Shown here piece after piece: positions 47,744 through 57,771 of a stretch of DNA of 64,000 bases. This DNA comes from Luteimonas sp. MC1825 (lineage in GTDB: Bacteria > Pseudomonadota > Gammaproteobacteria > Xanthomonadales > Xanthomonadaceae). How positions within the stretch are numbered: position 1 is the first letter of the stretch; each line of letters starts with the position of its first letter. The position numbers and the translations under genes were made by a program. The notes under the pieces are model-generated. The model had not been told where the DNA came from, did no database searches, and was given only the letters and a program-made list of their open reading frames with translations. The DNA lies in contig NZ_CP061714.1 of NCBI RefSeq assembly GCF_014764385.1, positions 2,728,001 through 2,792,000 of the forward strand, written 5' to 3'.

Positions 47744-48520
47744 TCAGGACGGGCGGCGCAGCAGCGCCTGCACGGAGGCATGCGCCGCATCGGCCAGGGC
47801 CTGGCGGGCGACGGGCCCGGTGTCGCCGCTGGTCGGCAGCGGCGCGCCGATGCGCACGCGGATGACCCCCGGGCGGACGCGGAACATGCGGTCGGGCGGC
47901 AGCACCGCGCTGGCGCCTTCGATGGCGACCGGCAGTACCTCCACGCCGGCATCGATCGCCGACTGGAACGCGCCGCCCTTGAACGGCGCCACCGTGCCGC
48001 TGCGGCTGCGCGTGCCCTCCGGGAACAGGCACAGGCTGTGGCCGTCGCGCAGCAGGGCTGCGGCCTGGCGCCGCAGCAGGGGTCCGGAGCGCGGGTTGTC
48101 GCGCTCGATGAACAGCATCCCGCAGGCGCGCGCATACCAGCCCACGAACGGTACCCGCGCCATCTCCTGCTTGAGCAGGAAGTGCAGCGGCACGGGAACC
48201 GCGCGGAACAGTGCGCAGATGTCGATGATCGACTGGTGGTTGGCGACCAGCAGGCGTGCGCGCGACCAGTCGATGTCCTCGGCGCCCTCGACCTCCAGGC
48301 GCGCGCCGGCACCGGCGATCAGCGTGGGCGCCCAGCCGCGCGCGGCCATCCGCAGCGCCAGGTCGCGGCGGCGCGTCAGCCCCAGCAGCAGCAGGGCGAG
48401 GCTGATCCAGCCCGCGGTCCAGGCCAGCATGAACACGAAACCGAGGGCATTGTGGGTACGCCAGGCGAGGCGAAGCGCGGCCGGTTCGGCCACTTCCATG
48501 TTGTCGACGCGGGTCTGCAT
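47744..48520 (-). CDS. 1-acyl-glycerol-3-phosphate acyltransferase-like protein
   Basis: A 258-residue PlsC-type acyltransferase: a hydrophobic N-terminal segment (about 25-48), the H(x)4D motif NHQSIID (His 95, Asp 100), FPEGTRSRSG and a following VLPVAIEG strand. It probably acylates a glycerol or sugar carrier with the aryl polyene chain, together with the LpxL-like enzyme. The ATG at 48520 is used; ATG 48499 is an alternative. It belongs to the minus-strand pigment operon. Confidence 0.85.
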   Translation of the reverse strand: MQTRVDNMEVAEPAALRLAWRTHNALGFVFMLAWTAGWISLALLLLGLTRRRDLALRMAARGWAPTLIAGAGARLEVEGAEDIDWSRARLLVANHQSIIDICALFRAVPVPLHFLLKQEMARVPFVGWYARACGMLFIERDNPRSGPLLRRQAAALLRDGHSLCLFPEGTRSRSGTVAPFKGGAFQSAIDAGVEVLPVAIEGASAVLPPDRMFRVRPGVIRVRIGAPLPTSGDTGPVARQALADAAHASVQALLRRPS

Positions 48521-48558
48521 CGGCAAAGCATACCAATGCCGCCAGGCGCGTCCGCCGT

Positions 48559-49242
48559 TCAGCGCAGGAAGTCGCGCCAGAACGCCGGGCCCAACCCCGC
48601 CATCTGGCGCAGGAACGAGAGAAAACTGACATAGCGGCCCGGGAAACGCCGGTTGCGGTACATGAACTCGATCGCGAAGAACCCGCCGACCACGCCATAC
48701 GTCAGCAGGTTCGCGAACAGCGACCACTGCTCCAGCGTGATCGACACCGGCGGCGCGATCCCCAGGCTGGCCAGCAGGCCACCTGGCTCCGCGGCAAGCG
48801 CCAGTGCGAGGTTGGCCAACGCCATGCCGCCGAGCACCCAGGCCCAGGCCGCCGTCAGGCCGCGGCTGTAGGACAGCAAGTCCGGTGCCAACGTGGCCGG
48901 CGTGGAGCCATCCAGCGCGGCCACGATGCGGGTGATCAACGCACCGTGCGGCGAGCGCAGGCTGCGCCCGAACACCCAGGCGACCAGCGCCACGAACGCC
49001 ACCGGCACCAGCAGCAAGGGCATCCCGGCAAGGCCGGCAAGGTACAGCGCGTGGCAGGCCGCGAGCGACACGGGCAGCAGCAGCCACGCCCATGCGCGGC
49101 GCGCGGCGATGCCGGCTGCCAGCATCATCACCACCAGTGACAGCAGCGCCGCGTAGGCGAAGCGGCCGTCGCCGGTGGCGCTGGCGGCATGCGCCAACAG
49201 TGCGTACGCGACCGCCATCACCACCTGCAGGCCGAGGACCAT
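48559..49242 (-). CDS. Polytopic membrane protein of the pigment cluster
   Basis: A 227-residue protein with about six hydrophobic segments and the conserved C-terminal stretch EFMYRNRRFPGRYVSFLSFLRQM. Proteins of this kind (COG4648-like) are regular members of aryl polyene clusters, but their activity is unknown; a role in pigment assembly at the membrane or in transport is plausible. The ATG is 29 bases after the ACP stop. Confidence 0.75.
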   Translation of the reverse strand: MVLGLQVVMAVAYALLAHAASATGDGRFAYAALLSLVVMMLAAGIAARRAWAWLLLPVSLAACHALYLAGLAGMPLLLVPVAFVALVAWVFGRSLRSPHGALITRIVAALDGSTPATLAPDLLSYSRGLTAAWAWVLGGMALANLALALAAEPGGLLASLGIAPPVSITLEQWSLFANLLTYGVVGGFFAIEFMYRNRRFPGRYVSFLSFLRQMAGLGPAFWRDFLR

Positions 49243-49271
49243 GGACGTCGTCCCCGCGGCAGCGCGCGCGT

Positions 49272-49538
49272 TCAGGTGCGCTGCTGCTCGACGTGCGCCG
49301 ACAACGCGCGCAGCGAGGCGAAGATGCGCAGGTTTTCCTCGTTGTCCGAACGCAGCTGGAAGCCGTAGCGCTTGCCGACCGCCAGCGCGAGCTCGAGCGC
49401 ATCGATCGAATCCAGGCCCAGCCCGGTGTTGAACAGCGGCGCCTCCGGGTCGATGGCGGCCGGATCGACGTCCTCGAGGTTCAGGCTTTCGACCAGGAGT
49501 TCGGCGAGTTCGCGTTCGGCGGCGGTCTGGCTGGACAT
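49272..49538 (-). CDS. Acyl carrier protein of the pigment cluster
   Basis: An 88-residue acidic four-helix carrier protein with the phosphopantetheine attachment Ser 44 in GLGLDSIDALEL. It should carry the aryl primer and the growing polyene. The start is ATG 49538 (MSSQTAAERE); a reading extended to 49580 adds an unconvincing basic leader. It is the first gene of the minus-strand block and divergent from the second halogenase-like gene. A phosphopantetheinyl transferase that could activate it is at 59643. Confidence 0.9.
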   Translation of the reverse strand: MSSQTAAERELAELLVESLNLEDVDPAAIDPEAPLFNTGLGLDSIDALELALAVGKRYGFQLRSDNEENLRIFASLRALSAHVEQQRT

Positions 49539-49605
49539 CTGCGGATTCCGGTGGCGGCTGGGTCGTGGCGACCGTTGCACGCCGGCCCTCTGGCTGGCGG
49601 CACGC

Positions 49606-49611
49606 TATCAT
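49606..49611 (+). promoter_or_regulatory. Possible -10 for the second plus-strand pigment block
   Basis: TATCAT in the divergent gap between the ACP and flavoprotein genes would start transcription near 49618. Confidence 0.35.
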
Positions 49612-49652
49612 CTGCGCCCCTCAATCATCGCATGGCCGCCAAGCGCCGCGAA

Positions 49653-51008
49653 ATGCCGAACACGATCGAAGACACGGACGCCTCCACGCACGACATCGAC
49701 ACCGACGTACTGGTGATCGGTGGCGGCCCCGCCGGCTCCACCGCTGCCACCCTGCTGGCCCGGCGCGGCTGGCGCGTGCTGATGCTGGAAAAGGCGCTGC
49801 ACCCGCGCTTCCACATCGGCGAGTCGCTGCTGCCGATGAACATGCCCATCCTCGAGCGGCTCGGGGTGCTGGAGCAGGTGCGCGCGATCGGCGTGCACAA
49901 GCGCGGCGCGGACTTCACCGTGCAGGACGCGTCGGGCAGGACCAACGTGTTCCGTTTCGATCGCGCGCTCGACGCGGGCTTCGACCATGCGTTCCAGGTC
50001 AAGCGCGAGGAGTTCGACGAGCTGCTGTTCCGCCACGCGCGCGACAACGGCGTGGACGCGCGCGAACAGGCGCAGGTGGAAGCGGTCGACTTCGAAGCCG
50101 GCCGGCCGGCGCGTGCCCGCGCGCGCCAGGCGGACGGGAGCATGCTGCGCGTGCGCATGCGCTACGTGGTCGACGCCAGCGGCCGGGACACGTTCGTCGG
50201 CCGCAAGCTCAAGCTCAAGCAGAAGAGCCGCCAGCACCAGTCGGCGGCGATCTTCAGCCATTTCCGCGGCGTCGAGCGCCGCCCGGGGCTGGATGCCGGC
50301 AATGTCACCGTCGACCGCTTCGAGCACGGCTGGTGCTGGCTGATCCCGCTGCGCGACGACGTGATGAGCGTCGGCGCGGTGTGCCACCCGGCCTACCTGA
50401 AGCAACGCCGCGGCAACAACGACGACTTCCTGATGCAGACCCTGGCGCTGGCGCCGTCGGTTGCCGCGCGCATGCGCGGGGCCGAGCGCGTGGCACCGGT
50501 GCATGCGACGGGCAACTATTCCTATGGCTGCAGCCGCATGGCCGGCGCCGGCTGGGTGATGGCCGGCGACGCGTTCGCGTTCATCGACCCGGTGTTCTCG
50601 GCCGGCGTGTACCTGGCGATGAAGAGCGCCGAGCACGCGGCCGACGTCGTCGACGGCAGCCTGCGCGAGCCGGCGCGCGAGCGCGCCCTGCAGCGCGCCA
50701 TGGACCGGCACCTGCGCGGCGGCCTGCGGCATTTCACGTGGTTCATCCACCGCTTCACCACGCCGGTGATGCAGCGCCTGTTCGCCAATCCGCGCAATAC
50801 GCTGCAGCTCGAGCAGGCCGTGGTCTCGATGCTGGCCGGCGACGTGTTCGACAACCGCCGCGTGCTGCGGCGGCTGCGCGTGTTCCGCCTGCTGTACGCG
50901 GCCAACGCCGTGGCGATCGCGCCGCAGGCCCTGCGTGGGTGGTTGCGGCGCCGCCGCCAGGTCAATGAACAGTTCAGCGGCGACACGCTGCAGGACGGCA
51001 ATCCATGA
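49653..51008 (+). CDS. Second flavin-dependent halogenase-like oxidoreductase
   Basis: A 451-residue FAD protein with VIGGGPAGSTAATLLARRGW (FAD fold), RFHIGESLLPMN, Lys 83 in VHKRGADF at the catalytic-Lys region, and WCWLIP (227-232) matching the WxWxIP halogenase motif. The GESLLP form resembles phenol and pyrrole halogenases that act on carrier-bound substrates. Halogenation of the hydroxybenzoate primer is therefore plausible, though geranylgeranyl-reductase-like oxidation is an alternative. The start may instead be the in-frame ATG at 49632. It overlaps xanB2 by four bases. Confidence 0.82.
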   Translation: MPNTIEDTDASTHDIDTDVLVIGGGPAGSTAATLLARRGWRVLMLEKALHPRFHIGESLLPMNMPILERLGVLEQVRAIGVHKRGADFTVQDASGRTNVFRFDRALDAGFDHAFQVKREEFDELLFRHARDNGVDAREQAQVEAVDFEAGRPARARARQADGSMLRVRMRYVVDASGRDTFVGRKLKLKQKSRQHQSAAIFSHFRGVERRPGLDAGNVTVDRFEHGWCWLIPLRDDVMSVGAVCHPAYLKQRRGNNDDFLMQTLALAPSVAARMRGAERVAPVHATGNYSYGCSRMAGAGWVMAGDAFAFIDPVFSAGVYLAMKSAEHAADVVDGSLREPARERALQRAMDRHLRGGLRHFTWFIHRFTTPVMQRLFANPRNTLQLEQAVVSMLAGDVFDNRRVLRRLRVFRLLYAANAVAIAPQALRGWLRRRRQVNEQFSGDTLQDGNP

Positions 51009-52027
51009 GCCACCTGCCGGATGCCTCGCCCGCCGCCCCGCGGCTCGCCGTCGATTACGTCCACGCCGATGCGCCCGGGGCCTTGCTCGGCGACGACACG
51101 CTGGCGGTGTTCGGCTTCGGTGCCGACGTCCCGCAGGCGCTCGCCGATCCGCGCTACCTGCGCGTGCCGCTGGAGCCGCATGGCGATGCGCCGTACGAAG
51201 TCTGGCGCGCCAACGCGCCGGTGATGCGTGGCCGCGACGGCGACATCCAGTGGGCGAGCGATGGCCAGCTGCTGTTCGGCGCCATCGAGGTGGACGAAGG
51301 CGAAGGCGGCATCGAGGCGGCGGCGCGCCATGCCTACGCGCGCCTGGTGGCATTCACCCGCGACAGCCGCACGCCGCACCTGCTGCGCATCTGGAACTAC
51401 ATCGACGCGATCACCGTCGGCCAGGGCGACGCGGAACGCTACCGCGCGTTCTGCATCGGTCGCGCCGGCGGCCTCGGTGATTTCGATGCGCGCGCGCTGC
51501 CGGCGGCCACCGCCATCGGCCGCTGCGACGAGGCGCGCGTGGTGCAGGTCTACTGGCTGGCCGCGCACGCGCCCGGCACGCCGGTCGAAAACCCGCGCCA
51601 GGTCAGCGCCTACCACTACCCGCGCCAGTACGGCCCGCAGCCGCCGAGCTTCGCCCGCGCCATGCTGGCCGCCGACGGCAGCGCGATGCCGCTGCTGCTG
51701 TCGGGCACGGCCGCCGTGGTCGGGCATGCCTCGATGCACGAAGGCGAACTGCTGGCGCAGGTGGACGAGACTTTCGCCAACTTCGACGCGCTGCTGGCGA
51801 GCGCGCGCGCGCGTTGCCCGGGATTGCCGCCGCGCTTTGGCGACGGCACGCGGCTCAAGGTGTACGTGCGCGACCGCGCGGACCTGCCGGTGGTGGCCGC
51901 CGCGCTTGAGCGCCGGTTCGGCGACACCGTGCCGCGCGTGCTGCTGCACGCGGCCATCTGCCGGCGCGAACTGGCCGTCGAGATCGACGGCGTGCACGGC
52001 AGCCCGGTGCTCCCGGTCACATCCTGA
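51005..52027 (+). CDS. xanB2: XanB2-type chorismatase / hydroxybenzoate synthase
   Basis: A 340-residue protein of the chorismatase family (FkbO/Hyg5-like), with LLRIWNYIDAITVGQGDAERY, QVSAYHYPRQYGPQPPSF and the C-terminal VLLHAAICRRELAVEIDG. In Xanthomonas, XanB2 converts chorismate to 3- and 4-hydroxybenzoate, which supply pigment precursor and ubiquinone. The first enzyme of the pigment route is thus present. Its ATG lies in the stop codon of the halogenase-like gene. A 203-base gap follows. Confidence 0.9.
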   Translation: MSHLPDASPAAPRLAVDYVHADAPGALLGDDTLAVFGFGADVPQALADPRYLRVPLEPHGDAPYEVWRANAPVMRGRDGDIQWASDGQLLFGAIEVDEGEGGIEAAARHAYARLVAFTRDSRTPHLLRIWNYIDAITVGQGDAERYRAFCIGRAGGLGDFDARALPAATAIGRCDEARVVQVYWLAAHAPGTPVENPRQVSAYHYPRQYGPQPPSFARAMLAADGSAMPLLLSGTAAVVGHASMHEGELLAQVDETFANFDALLASARARCPGLPPRFGDGTRLKVYVRDRADLPVVAAALERRFGDTVPRVLLHAAICRRELAVEIDGVHGSPVLPVTS

Positions 52028-52230
52028 ACAGGCAGCCGCTCACAATACCGTGGCGTTCTGTTGCGCTGCAAGATTGATGATCGGGGAAAAAAAGATGCAG
52101 ACTCGGGCCGGGCCAGACGACATCGACCTGCCTGCTGCATCCACTCTTTGATTTGACCAAGGAGCACCGCCGGGGGGACGGTGGCATCGACCACTGCATC
52201 CCGCGCGCCTCCATTCCGAGGATCGCCCTG

Positions 52231-52641
52231 ATGAAATGCCCCACCCTGTTGCTGCTGGCCGGCCTGACCGCCGGTTTTGCCGCGCATGCGTCCGAGCCGG
52301 CCGTGACCGACTCCGATGCCACCGGCAGCTTTGCCGGCGTTACCGTTGCCATCGATCCCGCCACCGGCCGCCTGCGCGCGCCGACCGCGTCCGAGCAGGC
52401 GGCGCTGCGCAACGCCGCGAGCCGCATGCGGACCGATACGTCCATGTCGATCGCCAAGCCGGGCCCGAAGACCCGCGCCGAAGCCGAACGCACCATGCGC
52501 CGCCATCCCGATGGCCGCGTCAGCATGCAGGTGTCCGAGGACATGATGTCGAATGTCATCGCCACCCAGCAGGCCGATGGCAGCATCGTGATCACCCACG
52601 GCGACCACGCCCCCGCCACGGAGGGCGCCGCCCATGAATAA
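52231..52641 (+). CDS. Small exported protein, possibly post-PEP-CTERM-1 type
   Basis: A 136-residue protein with a signal peptide (about 1-18, cleaved after AAHA). The mature region has VTVAIDPATGRLRAPTASEQ, a pattern close to the short domain called post-PEP-CTERM-1, followed by a Ser/Thr/Met-rich part and a C-terminal VMSNVIATQQADGSIVIT-like stretch. The name is tentative and no function is known. It overlaps the next gene by eight bases and so is probably needed with the metalloprotease that follows. Confidence 0.6.
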   Translation: MKCPTLLLLAGLTAGFAAHASEPAVTDSDATGSFAGVTVAIDPATGRLRAPTASEQAALRNAASRMRTDTSMSIAKPGPKTRAEAERTMRRHPDGRVSMQVSEDMMSNVIATQQADGSIVITHGDHAPATEGAAHE

Positions 52642-54241
52642 GACTTTGCTTGCGTGCGCACTGGCCGTCGCCTCGGTGGCCGCCATCGGCACCGCCCAGG
52701 CCGCGACCATCATCCCGGTCAACATGAACGCGGCTGGCGTGGGCCTCAACGATCCGACCCCGGCGGTGCCGGTCGGCAACAACCCCGGCAAGACGGTCGG
52801 CGAACAGCGCCAGATCGTGTACCAGTTCGCGGCCGACCTGTGGGGCGCGGTGCTGGAAAGCGACGTGGACATCCGCGTGCGCGCCCAGTTCACCCCGCTG
52901 GCCTGCGAGGCCGCCAGCGGCGTTCTCGGCTCCGCCGGCGCGCGCTTCATCCAGCGTGACTTCGAAGGCGCCGTGCCGGCCACCTGGTACGGCGAAGCGC
53001 TCGCCAACGCCATCGCCGGCGAGAACCTGTCGCCCACCGAAGACGAGATCAACAGCAACTTCAACTCCAACCTGGGCACCCCGGGCTGCCTGGAGAACTC
53101 CGGCTGGTACTACGGCCTGGACGGCAACACCCCGGCGGGGAGGATCAACTTCCTCGACGTGGTGATGCACGAGATCGGCCACGGCCTGAACTTCCAGGGC
53201 TTCCACAACCTGACCACGGGCGCGCCGCAGAGCGGTTTCACCGACATCTACTCGTCCTTCGTCTACGACAACGCCACCAGCAAGGCCTGGAACGCGATGA
53301 CCAACGCCGAGCGCGTGGCTGCCGCGAAGTCCGACGCGCTGGTATGGACCGGCGACGAAGTCACCTCGCAGGTGCCGGATGCACTGGGCCCGCTGGTGCG
53401 CCTGTTTGTTTCCGGTGGCCTGACCGCGCAGTACGACTACGGCACGGCCGCGTTCGGTGCCACGCCCACGCCGGCGAACTTCAGCGGCGCGATCGTGCTC
53501 GTCAATGACGGCAGCCCCACCAACGCCTCGCAGGGTTGCGTGGCGTCGCCGGCCGGTGCGTACGCCGGCAAGGTCGCGCTGGTCGACCGCGGCACCTGCG
53601 CGTTCGAGATCAAGGCGAACCACGCCCAGAACGCCGGCGCGATCGCGGTGATCGTGGCGAACAACGTCGAGGCTATCGCGGGCATGGCCGAGGATCCCTC
53701 GGTGAATGCCACGGTGCCGACGATCATGGTCGCGCTGTCGGCGGGCAATGCCATCAAGACCGTGCTGCCGAACGCCAACGCCGCGCTCCAGGCCGTCCCG
53801 GGTTCCTTCGCGGGCTCCGATACACAGGGCCGTGCGCGCCTGTACTCCCCGGCTGTGCTGGCCACTGGCTCGACGTTCTCGCACTTCGACGTCAGCCATG
53901 CGCCCAACGCGCTGATGGAGCCGTCGATCAACCAGGACCTGGACGGCAACCTGCGCCTCGACCTGACGCCCGCGCTGTACTCGGACATGGGCTGGACGCT
54001 GAACCAGGGCAACGCCGCGACCCGCAATGGACGCTGCGACACCGGCGTGCCGGTGTTCGACGCCGACGTCATCGGGCTGGTCGGTGGTGCCAACCTGCAG
54101 GCGGCGGCTGCGATGTGCAGCAGCACGATCAAGAACAAGGCCGGCCTCGCGTCCTGCCTGGCTCCGTTCGTGGCCAAGCTGCGCTCGGTCGGTGCCATCC
54201 CGGCGAGCGCGGAAGCCTCGCTGCGCAAGTGCTCGCTGTAA
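52634..54241 (+). CDS. Secreted PA-domain metalloprotease-like protein
   Basis: A 535-residue exported protein: signal peptide (1-23, after AQA), a predicted zinc-metalloprotease region with HEIGHGLNF near residue 179, and an inserted PA (protease-associated) domain at about 275-395 with LVDRGTCAFEIKANHAQNAGA. The catalytic part resumes after the PA domain, ending in SHFDVSHAPNALMEPSI and a short Cys-containing C-terminus. It would cleave proteins outside the cell. It is translated with the small protein before it and followed by a strong terminator. Confidence 0.82.
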   Translation: MNKTLLACALAVASVAAIGTAQAATIIPVNMNAAGVGLNDPTPAVPVGNNPGKTVGEQRQIVYQFAADLWGAVLESDVDIRVRAQFTPLACEAASGVLGSAGARFIQRDFEGAVPATWYGEALANAIAGENLSPTEDEINSNFNSNLGTPGCLENSGWYYGLDGNTPAGRINFLDVVMHEIGHGLNFQGFHNLTTGAPQSGFTDIYSSFVYDNATSKAWNAMTNAERVAAAKSDALVWTGDEVTSQVPDALGPLVRLFVSGGLTAQYDYGTAAFGATPTPANFSGAIVLVNDGSPTNASQGCVASPAGAYAGKVALVDRGTCAFEIKANHAQNAGAIAVIVANNVEAIAGMAEDPSVNATVPTIMVALSAGNAIKTVLPNANAALQAVPGSFAGSDTQGRARLYSPAVLATGSTFSHFDVSHAPNALMEPSINQDLDGNLRLDLTPALYSDMGWTLNQGNAATRNGRCDTGVPVFDADVIGLVGGANLQAAAAMCSSTIKNKAGLASCLAPFVAKLRSVGAIPASAEASLRKCSL

Positions 54242-54269
54242 TTCGCGTCACGCGTTGAGGTCGTTCCAG

Positions 54270-54302
54270 GGCCGGCGCTCCTTCGGGGGCGCCGGCCTTT
54301 TT
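54270..54302 (+). terminator. Rho-independent terminator after the metalloprotease gene
   Basis: A nine-base perfect stem (54270-54278 with 54289-54297) is followed by a run of five T. Confidence 0.9.
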
Positions 54303-54334
54303 CATGGGCCGCGATGCGCCGCCCTGCCGCGGCG

Positions 54335-55336
<1,002 letters not shown>

Positions 55337-55446
55337 CCATGCGCGGGGCCGACAGGCTGCAGGCCGCGCCGCGGCCGGCGTAGACTCGGAGCAAACGCCC
55401 GGACGCGCCTGCGGCCGGCATCGCCAAGGCAACAGGGAGGCATGGC

Positions 55447-56286
55447 ATGAAGCATTACGCGGTATTCGGGCACCCGGTCTCGCACTCGCTCTCGCCGCGC
55501 ATCCATGCCGCCTTCGGGCGCGAGACCGGCATTCCGGTGGATTACGTGGCCATCGACGCCGATGCGGACGGGTTCCGTCACGCACTGCAGGCGTTCGCCT
55601 CGCGCGGCGGCGCCGGTGCCAACGTCACCCTGCCACTCAAGCAACTGGCGCTCGACCTGTGCGATGACGTCACCGAACGCGCGCGCCGCGCCGGCGCGGT
55701 CAACACGCTGGTGCGCAACGGCGACACCTGGCACGGCGACAACACCGACGGCGACGGTCTGGTGCGCGACCTCACCGGGCGCCATGCGCTGGACCTGCGC
55801 GCGCGGCGCACGCTGCTGATCGGCGCCGGCGGCGCGGCGCGCGGGGTGGCACCGGCGCTGCTGGATGCCGGCATCGGCGACCTGTTCATCGTCAACCGCA
55901 CCTCGGCGCATGCCGACGCGCTCGCCGACGGCCTGGGCCAGCCCGGGCGCGTGCACCCGCGGCACCTGTCCGATATCGGATCGCTGGGCGAGTTCGAACT
56001 GGTGGTCAACGCCACGTCGGCGGCGCGCAATACCGGGCTCATGGGGCTGCCGCGTTCGCTGGTCGGGCGGCGGATGGCGGCGGTCGACCTGAACTACGGT
56101 GAGGCGGCGGTGCCGTTCCTCGCCTGGGCGCGCGCCAGCGGCGCGCACGCGGTGGTCGACGGCCTGGGCATGCTGGTGGAACAGGCGGCACTGGGCTTCG
56201 CGCGCTGGCACGGCGTGGAACCCGAGACCGACGAGATCTACGGCGAGCTGCGTGCCGAACACAACCACCTGATCACCGCGGACTGA
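55447..56286 (+). CDS. aroE: Shikimate dehydrogenase
   Basis: A 279-residue AroE with the substrate motif [14 protein letters not shown], the catalytic Lys-Asp pair ([21 protein letters not shown]) and the nucleotide loop [14 protein letters not shown]. It reduces 3-dehydroshikimate with NADPH in aromatic amino acid synthesis, upstream of chorismate, which the XanB2 in this window uses. The start codon follows GGGAGGCATGGC closely, with a possible ribosome site GGGAGG nine bases upstream. Confidence 0.97.
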   Translation: MKHYAVFGHPVSHSLSPRIHAAFGRETGIPVDYVAIDADADGFRHALQAFASRGGAGANVTLPLKQLALDLCDDVTERARRAGAVNTLVRNGDTWHGDNTDGDGLVRDLTGRHALDLRARRTLLIGAGGAARGVAPALLDAGIGDLFIVNRTSAHADALADGLGQPGRVHPRHLSDIGSLGEFELVVNATSAARNTGLMGLPRSLVGRRMAAVDLNYGEAAVPFLAWARASGAHAVVDGLGMLVEQAALGFARWHGVEPETDEIYGELRAEHNHLITAD

Positions 56287-56317
56287 GCGCCGCGCAGCGG
56301 GCCGGCGACGCAGCCGC

Positions 56318-56854
56318 TCAGCCGGCCGCCAAGTACTCGTCCTTCAGGCGCACGTAGTGCGCGGCGCTGTACAGCAGGCCGTCCACGGCGGCATCGTCGA
56401 TCATCCGCACCAGCCGCGCCGGGTTGCCGAGCCACAGCTCGCGGCTGCGCACGACCTTCCCCGGGGAAACCAGCGCACCGGCGCCGACGTAGCCGTTGTC
56501 CTCGACCACCGCGCCGTCCATCACGATCGCGCCCATGCCCACCAGCGCCGCGTTGCCGATGCGGCAGGCGTGGATGATCGCGCCATGGCCGATGGTGACG
56601 TCGTCGCCGATCACCGTGGCATAGCCGTCCATGCGCGAATGCGGTCCGGCATGGCTGACGTGCACGATGGCGCCGTCCTGCAGGTTGCAGCGCGCGCCGA
56701 TGCGCACCACGTTGACGTCGCCGCGCACCACGGTGCCGGGCCACAGCGAGCAGTCGTCGCCGAGTTCGACGTCGCCGATGACGGTGGCGGCCGGGTCGAC
56801 ATAGACGCGCACGCCAAGGCGCGGGAACTGGCCGCGGTAGGGTCGGAGGCTCAT
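56318..56854 (-). CDS. Gamma-carbonic anhydrase-family protein
   Basis: A 178-residue left-handed beta-helix protein with hexapeptide repeats and the His residues VHVSHAG (65/68), IGHGAIIHAC (90, 95) that bind the metal. It matches YrdA/CaiE-type proteins; carbonic anhydrase activity is likely but not certain in this subgroup. A TAGAAT hexamer six bases before the ATG suggests a leaderless transcript. It is divergent from xth with overlapping promoters. Confidence 0.9.
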   Translation of the reverse strand: MSLRPYRGQFPRLGVRVYVDPAATVIGDVELGDDCSLWPGTVVRGDVNVVRIGARCNLQDGAIVHVSHAGPHSRMDGYATVIGDDVTIGHGAIIHACRIGNAALVGMGAIVMDGAVVEDNGYVGAGALVSPGKVVRSRELWLGNPARLVRMIDDAAVDGLLYSAAHYVRLKDEYLAAG

Positions 56855-56860
56855 GCGCGC

Positions 56861-56866
56861 ATTCTA
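56861..56866 (-). promoter_or_regulatory. -10 element of the carbonic anhydrase gene, probably leaderless
   Basis: TAGAAT is followed by six bases and the minus-strand ATG. The opposite-strand TATAGT at 56874-56879 is the likely -10 of xth, so the promoters face each other and overlap. Confidence 0.5.
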
Positions 56867-56908
56867 GCCCGGGCTATAGTCGCCGCCATCGCGCGCCGGA
56901 GCCCCGCA

Positions 56909-57682
56909 TTGAAAATCGCCAGCTGGAACGTGAACTCGCTCAACGTGCGCCTGCCGCACCTCGAGCAATGGCTGAAGGACGCCGCGCCGGACGTCGTCGG
57001 CATCCAGGAGACCAAGCTCGACGATGCGCGCTTCCCCGACGACGCGCTGGCCGCGCTCGGCTACCGCAGCGTGTTCTCGGGGCAGAAGACCTACAACGGG
57101 GTGGCCATCCTCGCCCGCGGCCAGGCGCCCGCCGATGTGCAGATCGGGATCCCGGGGTTCGAGGACGAGCAGAAGCGGGTGATCGCCGCCACGGTCGGCG
57201 ACGTGCGCATCGTCAACCTGTACGTGGTCAACGGCCAGGACGTCGGCACCGAGAAATACGCCTACAAGCTGCGCTGGCTGGCGGCGGTGCGCGACTGGCT
57301 GGCAGCCGAACGCACGCAGCATCCGCGGCTGGTGGTAGTGGGCGACTTCAACATCGCGCCCGACGAACGCGATGTGCACGACCCGGCGGTCTGGAACGAG
57401 GGGCACATCCTCACCTCCACCGCCGAGCGCGCTGCGCTGCGCGCCCTGCTCGCCCTCGGCCTGCATGACGCGTTCCGCCTGCACAACGACGAGGCCGGCG
57501 TGTTCAGCTGGTGGGACTACCGCCAGGCGGCATTCCGTCGCGACATGGGCCTGCGCATCGACCTGACGCTGGTGTCGGACGCCCTGCGCGCCGAGGCCGT
57601 GGCCAGCGGCATCGACCGCGAGCCGCGCACCTGGGAGCGTCCGAGCGACCACGCCCCGGCCTGGGTGCGCCTGGGCGGTTGA
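56909..57682 (+). CDS. xth: Exodeoxyribonuclease III
   Basis: A 257-residue AP endonuclease/exonuclease III: KIASWNVNSLNVRLPHL opening, IQETKLDD (metal Glu), YNGVAIL, the GDFNIAPDE loop, and the C-terminal SDHAPAWV. It cuts abasic sites in base-excision repair. The start is TTG at 56909 with CGGAG about seven bases upstream, because homology begins at KIASWN. It ends before a bidirectional terminator. Confidence 0.95.
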   Translation: MKIASWNVNSLNVRLPHLEQWLKDAAPDVVGIQETKLDDARFPDDALAALGYRSVFSGQKTYNGVAILARGQAPADVQIGIPGFEDEQKRVIAATVGDVRIVNLYVVNGQDVGTEKYAYKLRWLAAVRDWLAAERTQHPRLVVVGDFNIAPDERDVHDPAVWNEGHILTSTAERAALRALLALGLHDAFRLHNDEAGVFSWWDYRQAAFRRDMGLRIDLTLVSDALRAEAVASGIDREPRTWERPSDHAPAWVRLGG

Positions 57683-57722
57683 GCCCTCAAGGGCGTCGGC
57701 ACCCGGGGCGCCTTGAACGCAC

Positions 57723-57753
57723 AAAAAAAGGCCCGGCAATGCCGGGCCTTTTT
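57723..57753. terminator. Bidirectional terminator between xth and the YmgE-type gene
   Basis: A ten-base perfect stem (57728-57737 with 57741-57750) has A7 on one side and T5 on the other, so it can stop transcripts from both strands. Confidence 0.92.
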
Positions 57754-57771
57754 CACACCGACCTGGTCAGG

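Noticed and set aside
49632..49652. Seven extra N-terminal residues on the second halogenase-like protein
   Set aside because: Neither ATG has a ribosome site; the shorter form is used because the FAD fold begins at a normal distance from it, but the longer one is not excluded.
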